Of a stretch of DNA of 64,000 bases, positions 61,319 to 64,000 are shown in pieces. Position 1 is the first letter of the stretch. Every line of letters begins with the position of its first letter. Source of the DNA: Butyricimonas paravirosa (lineage in GTDB: Bacteria > Bacteroidota > Bacteroidia > Bacteroidales > Marinifilaceae); the NCBI RefSeq assembly GCF_032878955.1, contig NZ_CP043839.1, forward strand, positions 3,162,001 through 3,226,000, in the 5' to 3' direction. The position numbers and the translations under genes are program-made. The notes under the pieces were generated by a model. That model saw only the letters and a program-made list of their open reading frames with translations, searched no databases and was not told where the DNA came from.

Positions 61319-61375
61319 TAAAGTATAAAATCCATGAAGTTCTCAAACCTCATGGACTTAATCAAATCATTCCTT

Positions 61376-62413
61376 TTATATCACTTCGAACAAGAATTTG
61401 AACGAGGGACTGTTTACCATGTCCTTGGCCGCATTCCCCGCGTAAGTTTCTCCGTTTGCAAGGTTTAATTTCTTGACAGATGCACCTTCTGAAAAGTCTA
61501 GGTCTTTCATGTTAATCCAGAATACATTGGGAGTCATCGTGGATTCGAAGAAATATACTTTATTCTTTTGGTCGGCGACCGTTCTCCATCGGGTGGAAGA
61601 GATATTAGGCTGTGCCGGGGTAGAAATCCCAAGAGGAACCGATACATTGCGTATAACGCTAAAAACTCCGGCTACTGCTTCTCGTTGATTGTCTGTTTGC
61701 GGGATAACATTGATGTAAAATGATGCCCTGACAAAACGGTCTGCAGCCCGGTTGGTTCCCGGTAACATTACTAGGCCACCGATTTGTTGCCAGTAATTAT
61801 TTAGCGTGATTTGTTGTTCGTAAGAAGGGGAGTTTGTCATGACTTGATATTCTTTCCCTTCGTGTATGATGAGTTTTCCCTTGATGTATTCAAATATGGC
61901 GCTATTCCCTGATGCGTCAGAAATGGCCAAGTGTAAAGTTGATTTCGCCCCGTTCGGCATATCCGGTGCGTCTATCCGAAATGTCTCTTTGCTTAGCTCC
62001 TTTACGGCCTCATCCACGGTTGCAAAATTGTCAAGCACGTACTGGGTCCAGATGCTGATTCCCATGACCGGACGAGTGTCGTTTGGACGGTAATAATCGG
62101 ATTCTGTCAGGTATAGGAGATTGGCCACCAAACCTTTTTCATTCATCCCGTCAGAAGTACCGATGTCGTATCCCGCCGTGATGACACTTCCATATTTGGA
62201 TTTCCAATGAATCGTGTTCCCCTTGTCCGCCCCCGCTCTCTCGATTCCTCTGGGGAACACGTAAATATTGGATTTTAAATCTTCTTTCCAGTCCATGGTT
62301 CGACCTGTTACAACCATCCCGTTTTTACCGAGATATACCACACGAGTACAAGCTTGAGTGTATGTTGTCAGCATTCCTGCTACCAATAATGTTGTAATAA
62401 ATAATGTTTTCAT
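61376..62413 (-). CDS. Choloylglycine hydrolase family protein (bile salt hydrolase / penicillin acylase-like), secreted
   Basis: This 345-residue Ntn-hydrolase has a signal peptide whose cleavage before Cys22 (TYTQACTRVVYLG) would expose the nucleophile. Other active-site positions are visible: Arg and Asp in VTGRTMDWKED, Asn in YQVMTNSPSYEQQI and Arg in NRAADRFVRASF. These fit the linear amide C-N hydrolase family, which splits bile salts or acyl amides. A periplasmic Bacteroidota bile salt hydrolase is possible, but penicillin-V-acylase and quorum-signal substrates cannot be excluded. Confidence 0.88.
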   Translation of the reverse strand: MKTLFITTLLVAGMLTTYTQACTRVVYLGKNGMVVTGRTMDWKEDLKSNIYVFPRGIERAGADKGNTIHWKSKYGSVITAGYDIGTSDGMNEKGLVANLLYLTESDYYRPNDTRPVMGISIWTQYVLDNFATVDEAVKELSKETFRIDAPDMPNGAKSTLHLAISDASGNSAIFEYIKGKLIIHEGKEYQVMTNSPSYEQQITLNNYWQQIGGLVMLPGTNRAADRFVRASFYINVIPQTDNQREAVAGVFSVIRNVSVPLGISTPAQPNISSTRWRTVADQKNKVYFFESTMTPNVFWINMKDLDFSEGASVKKLNLANGETYAGNAAKDMVNSPSFKFLFEVI

Positions 62414-62494
62414 TTCTATCCTTTTTAATCTTTATATTGAACGAATAGTAGGCGTAATAAGTTCCCCAAAAGATATACAAGATGATAAAATTCA

Positions 62495-62502
62495 TATATT
62501 TG
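62495..62502 (+). promoter_or_regulatory. Bacteroidota -7 box for the zinc-ribbon gene
   Basis: TATATTTG matches TAnnTTTG, 28 bp before the start codon. Confidence 0.5.
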
Positions 62503-62530
62503 CCATAATTTAAAACCTAAAACCTAGATT

Positions 62531-62803
62531 ATGGGAAACAAATTTTGTCAGAGTTGCGGGATGCCGATGACGGCAGACGAACAATTTGGTCGTAACGTGG
62601 ATGGTTCCCGAAATGAAGAGTATTGTTCTTACTGCTATCGTGACGGGGTTTTTACAGAGGATTGTACGATGAACGAGATGATTGACCACTGTCTGCAATT
62701 TCTCGACGAATTCAATAAAGACATGGAGCATCCTTACACGAAAGAAGAGGCTCGTGCCGAGATGCAACAATTCTTTCCAATGCTGAAACGTTGGAAAAGT
62801 TGA
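62531..62803 (+). CDS. Small zinc-ribbon domain protein
   Basis: This 90-residue protein has four zinc-ligand Cys in two pairs, CQSCG (6 and 9) and CSYCY (32 and 35), in the putative zinc-ribbon family, followed by an acidic helical tail (MIDHCLQFLDEFNKDMEHPY). Family members are small cytoplasmic proteins, sometimes regulators; the function here is unknown. Confidence 0.85.
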   Translation: MGNKFCQSCGMPMTADEQFGRNVDGSRNEEYCSYCYRDGVFTEDCTMNEMIDHCLQFLDEFNKDMEHPYTKEEARAEMQQFFPMLKRWKS

Positions 62804-62907
62804 TCGTTTTATAGTCAAAGTTGGATAGGTATAATTAGTTACATTCTATTCTGGATGGAGTGGTAATCTTATTATTGTATCGGGCTAAAGATTCTAAGAA
62901 TAAATTT

Positions 62908-62915
62908 TATATTTG
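62908..62915 (+). promoter_or_regulatory. Bacteroidota -7 box for the third ECF sigma gene
   Basis: TATATTTG matches TAnnTTTG and lies just before the left arm of the 19-bp inverted repeat, so the transcript would begin near that arm and have a leader of about 150 nt. Confidence 0.5.
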
Positions 62916-62922
62916 TATCATT

Positions 62923-63070
62923 AAATGAACGTTTAATAATAGCCTATTTTAGCTACGGCGTTCACTTATGTAGGAATTTGTGCAAATTATAAATAACTAG
63001 TTGCCAAAAATTTGAATAATATTCGTTTTGCGATTTTATTCGAGAGTTTTTTATTATTAAACGTTCATTT
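62923..63070. repeat. 19-bp perfect inverted repeat flanking the ECF sigma leader
   Basis: The left arm 62923-62941 and the right arm 63052-63070 are exact inverse copies; the right arm reads TATTATTAAACGTTCATTT. After one mismatch, CAT (62919-62921) matches ATG (63072-63074), the sigma start codon. The spacer is 110 bp. The word CGTTCA also appears at 62959-62964 in the spacer. Confidence 0.85.
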
Positions 63071-63071
63071 T

Positions 63072-63653
63072 ATGACATCAAAAGTTCCAATAAATCAAGA
63101 TCGTTTAATAAATGGGGATGAGAAAGAATTTAAGTCCTTGTTTGATTTGTTGTATGTTGGAATGGTGCAGCAAGCGACGTTTTATACAAATGATTTTGCT
63201 GTCGCGGAGGATGTTGTGCAGGAAGTTTTTGTTCGTTTGTGGGAAAAACGGGGGGAGTTGAAAAGTGTTCAAAATCTTGAGGGGTATTTGTTGTTATCCG
63301 TAAAAAATCGTTGTTTAAATTATCTGGAACATCAACAAGTGGTGGATAAATATAAACAATATTATTTGTCGCAGGAAATACAAGATGATGATGAAGATCC
63401 AGAACAATTCATAGAAGATGTAGGTAAATTGTTGGATAAGTTACCGGAAAAACGTAAAATGGTATTGGAACTATGCGTGATAGAATCTAAATCCTACGCT
63501 GAAATTGCAGATCTATTAGGAATCTCTTTGAATACGGTAAAAGATCATGTGAAGAAAGCCTACGCTTTCCTGCGAGAAGAATTGCGCAAAGAAGTTTCTT
63601 ATCCGATATTATTTTTTGCCCTTTATTTCAAGGGGAAAAGTGCATCTGAATAA
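63072..63653 (+). CDS. ECF-type RNA polymerase sigma-70 factor (locus 3)
   Basis: This 193-residue protein has region 2 (about 25-90, NDFAVAEDVVQEVFVRLWEK) and region 4 (about 125-175, LPEKRKMVLELCVIESKSYA then GISLNTVKDHVKKAYAFLRE). It is the third ECF sigma of the window and is followed by a FecR gene after 85 bp. A TTG at 63012 is in frame but lies inside the inverted-repeat region; the ATG at 63072 is preferred. Confidence 0.9.
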   Translation: MTSKVPINQDRLINGDEKEFKSLFDLLYVGMVQQATFYTNDFAVAEDVVQEVFVRLWEKRGELKSVQNLEGYLLLSVKNRCLNYLEHQQVVDKYKQYYLSQEIQDDDEDPEQFIEDVGKLLDKLPEKRKMVLELCVIESKSYAEIADLLGISLNTVKDHVKKAYAFLREELRKEVSYPILFFALYFKGKSASE

Positions 63654-63738
63654 ATAATCTTTAATTTTTTTATTTTTTGAGCCACTCGTTTTATTTCTTC
63701 TCCTGTCTTTAGGGTATAACAGCCAGAAATAAAGAAAA

Positions 63739-64000
63739 TGAATATAGAAGAAATAATAATAAAACGGCTTTCGGAAGAACATTTGTCAAAAGAAGAAAGT
63801 GTTTTTTTTGACAAGTGGTATCAAAATTCTTCCAACCGGGAATATTATAATGATTTACTGAAGATTCGTTCGGGCATCATCGCTTCTCAGGTTAAGGAGA
63901 GAATTGACAAGAGAAAGGCGTGGAATCAAGTTCATCCAGCACGTAAAATATCCCTGATACGGACTTTGTTGAAATTCGCAGCTATTATGATATTACCTTT
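63739..64000 (+). CDS. FecR-family anti-sigma factor, 5' end only (runs off the right edge)
   Basis: The first 87 codons are present: an N-terminal sigma-binding helical region (IIIKRLSEEHLSKEESVFFD, YQNSSNREYYNDLLKIRSGI) and the start of a membrane segment (LLKFAAIMILPF). This matches the N terminus of FecR proteins in the other two loci. A SusC/SusD pair probably follows outside the window. Confidence 0.85.

Overview
The window looks like a chromosomal stretch of a gut Bacteroidota, most likely order Bacteroidales and plausibly the Odoribacteraceae (Butyricimonas or Odoribacter type). That placement is an inference from gene content. The evidence is: three ECF-sigma/FecR modules, two of them with complete SusC/SusD pairs; abundant lipoproteins with short signal peptides ending in Cys; many promoters with the Bacteroidota -7 box TAnnTTTG; a fimbrillin-like lipoprotein; GldFG-type ABC transport; and an HLDFR-type M23 peptidase. 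No rRNA, tRNA, CRISPR array, transposase or integrase was seen.

Layout. 1-1.6 kb: 5' end of a fimbrillin-like lipoprotein and a membrane-anchored AraC regulator, both on the minus strand. 1.8-3.1 kb: two t6A tRNA-modification genes. 3.2-14.0 kb: nutrient-uptake locus 1 (ECF sigma, FecR, SusC, SusD, FAS1 lipoprotein, small lipoprotein, M16 peptidase). 14.1-34.7 kb: mostly housekeeping genes (rRNA-type methyltransferase, DinD-like protein, efp, rnc-fabF-acpP, purN, tricorn-like protease, MFS exporter, PagL-like lipid A deacylase, dnaE, trxA, two half-size chromate transporters, a DUF3352/MORN protein), interrupted by a truncated DUF1016 nuclease gene inside a 51-bp direct repeat. 34.8-42.6 kb: M23 peptidase, GldA/GldFG-type ABC transporter, two overlapping MutS-like genes. 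42.8-57.3 kb: locus 2 (ECF sigma, FecR, SusC, SusD, DUF4843 and PKD-like lipoproteins, then a run of thioredoxin-fold proteins and an SRPBCC protein). 57.4-62.8 kb: cstA, an HTH regulator, a metallo-beta-lactamase-fold hydrolase, a choloylglycine-hydrolase family enzyme, a zinc-ribbon protein. 63-64 kb: a third ECF sigma and the start of its FecR.

How the genes fit together. Both complete SusCD loci lack glycoside hydrolases. Locus 1 ends with an M16 peptidase, which suggests peptide use. Locus 2 carries three secreted thioredoxin-fold proteins with five Trx domains, four of them with CxxC, which suggests redox handling of a disulfide-containing or protein-derived substrate. In each locus the ECF sigma and FecR anti-sigma should couple outer-membrane transport to expression through the STN domain at the N terminus of SusC.

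The most unusual non-coding signals are: two tandem hairpins with the same 7-nt loop and different stems before SusC of locus 2; the 51-bp direct repeat around the DUF1016 gene; a 19-bp inverted repeat reaching the start codon of the third ECF sigma gene; a probable small transcript with a 25-codon ORF upstream of cstA; a possible pseudoknot or overlapping hairpins before trxA; and several long-armed intergenic inverted repeats. All coordinates and alignments were read by eye; no database search or folding program was run.
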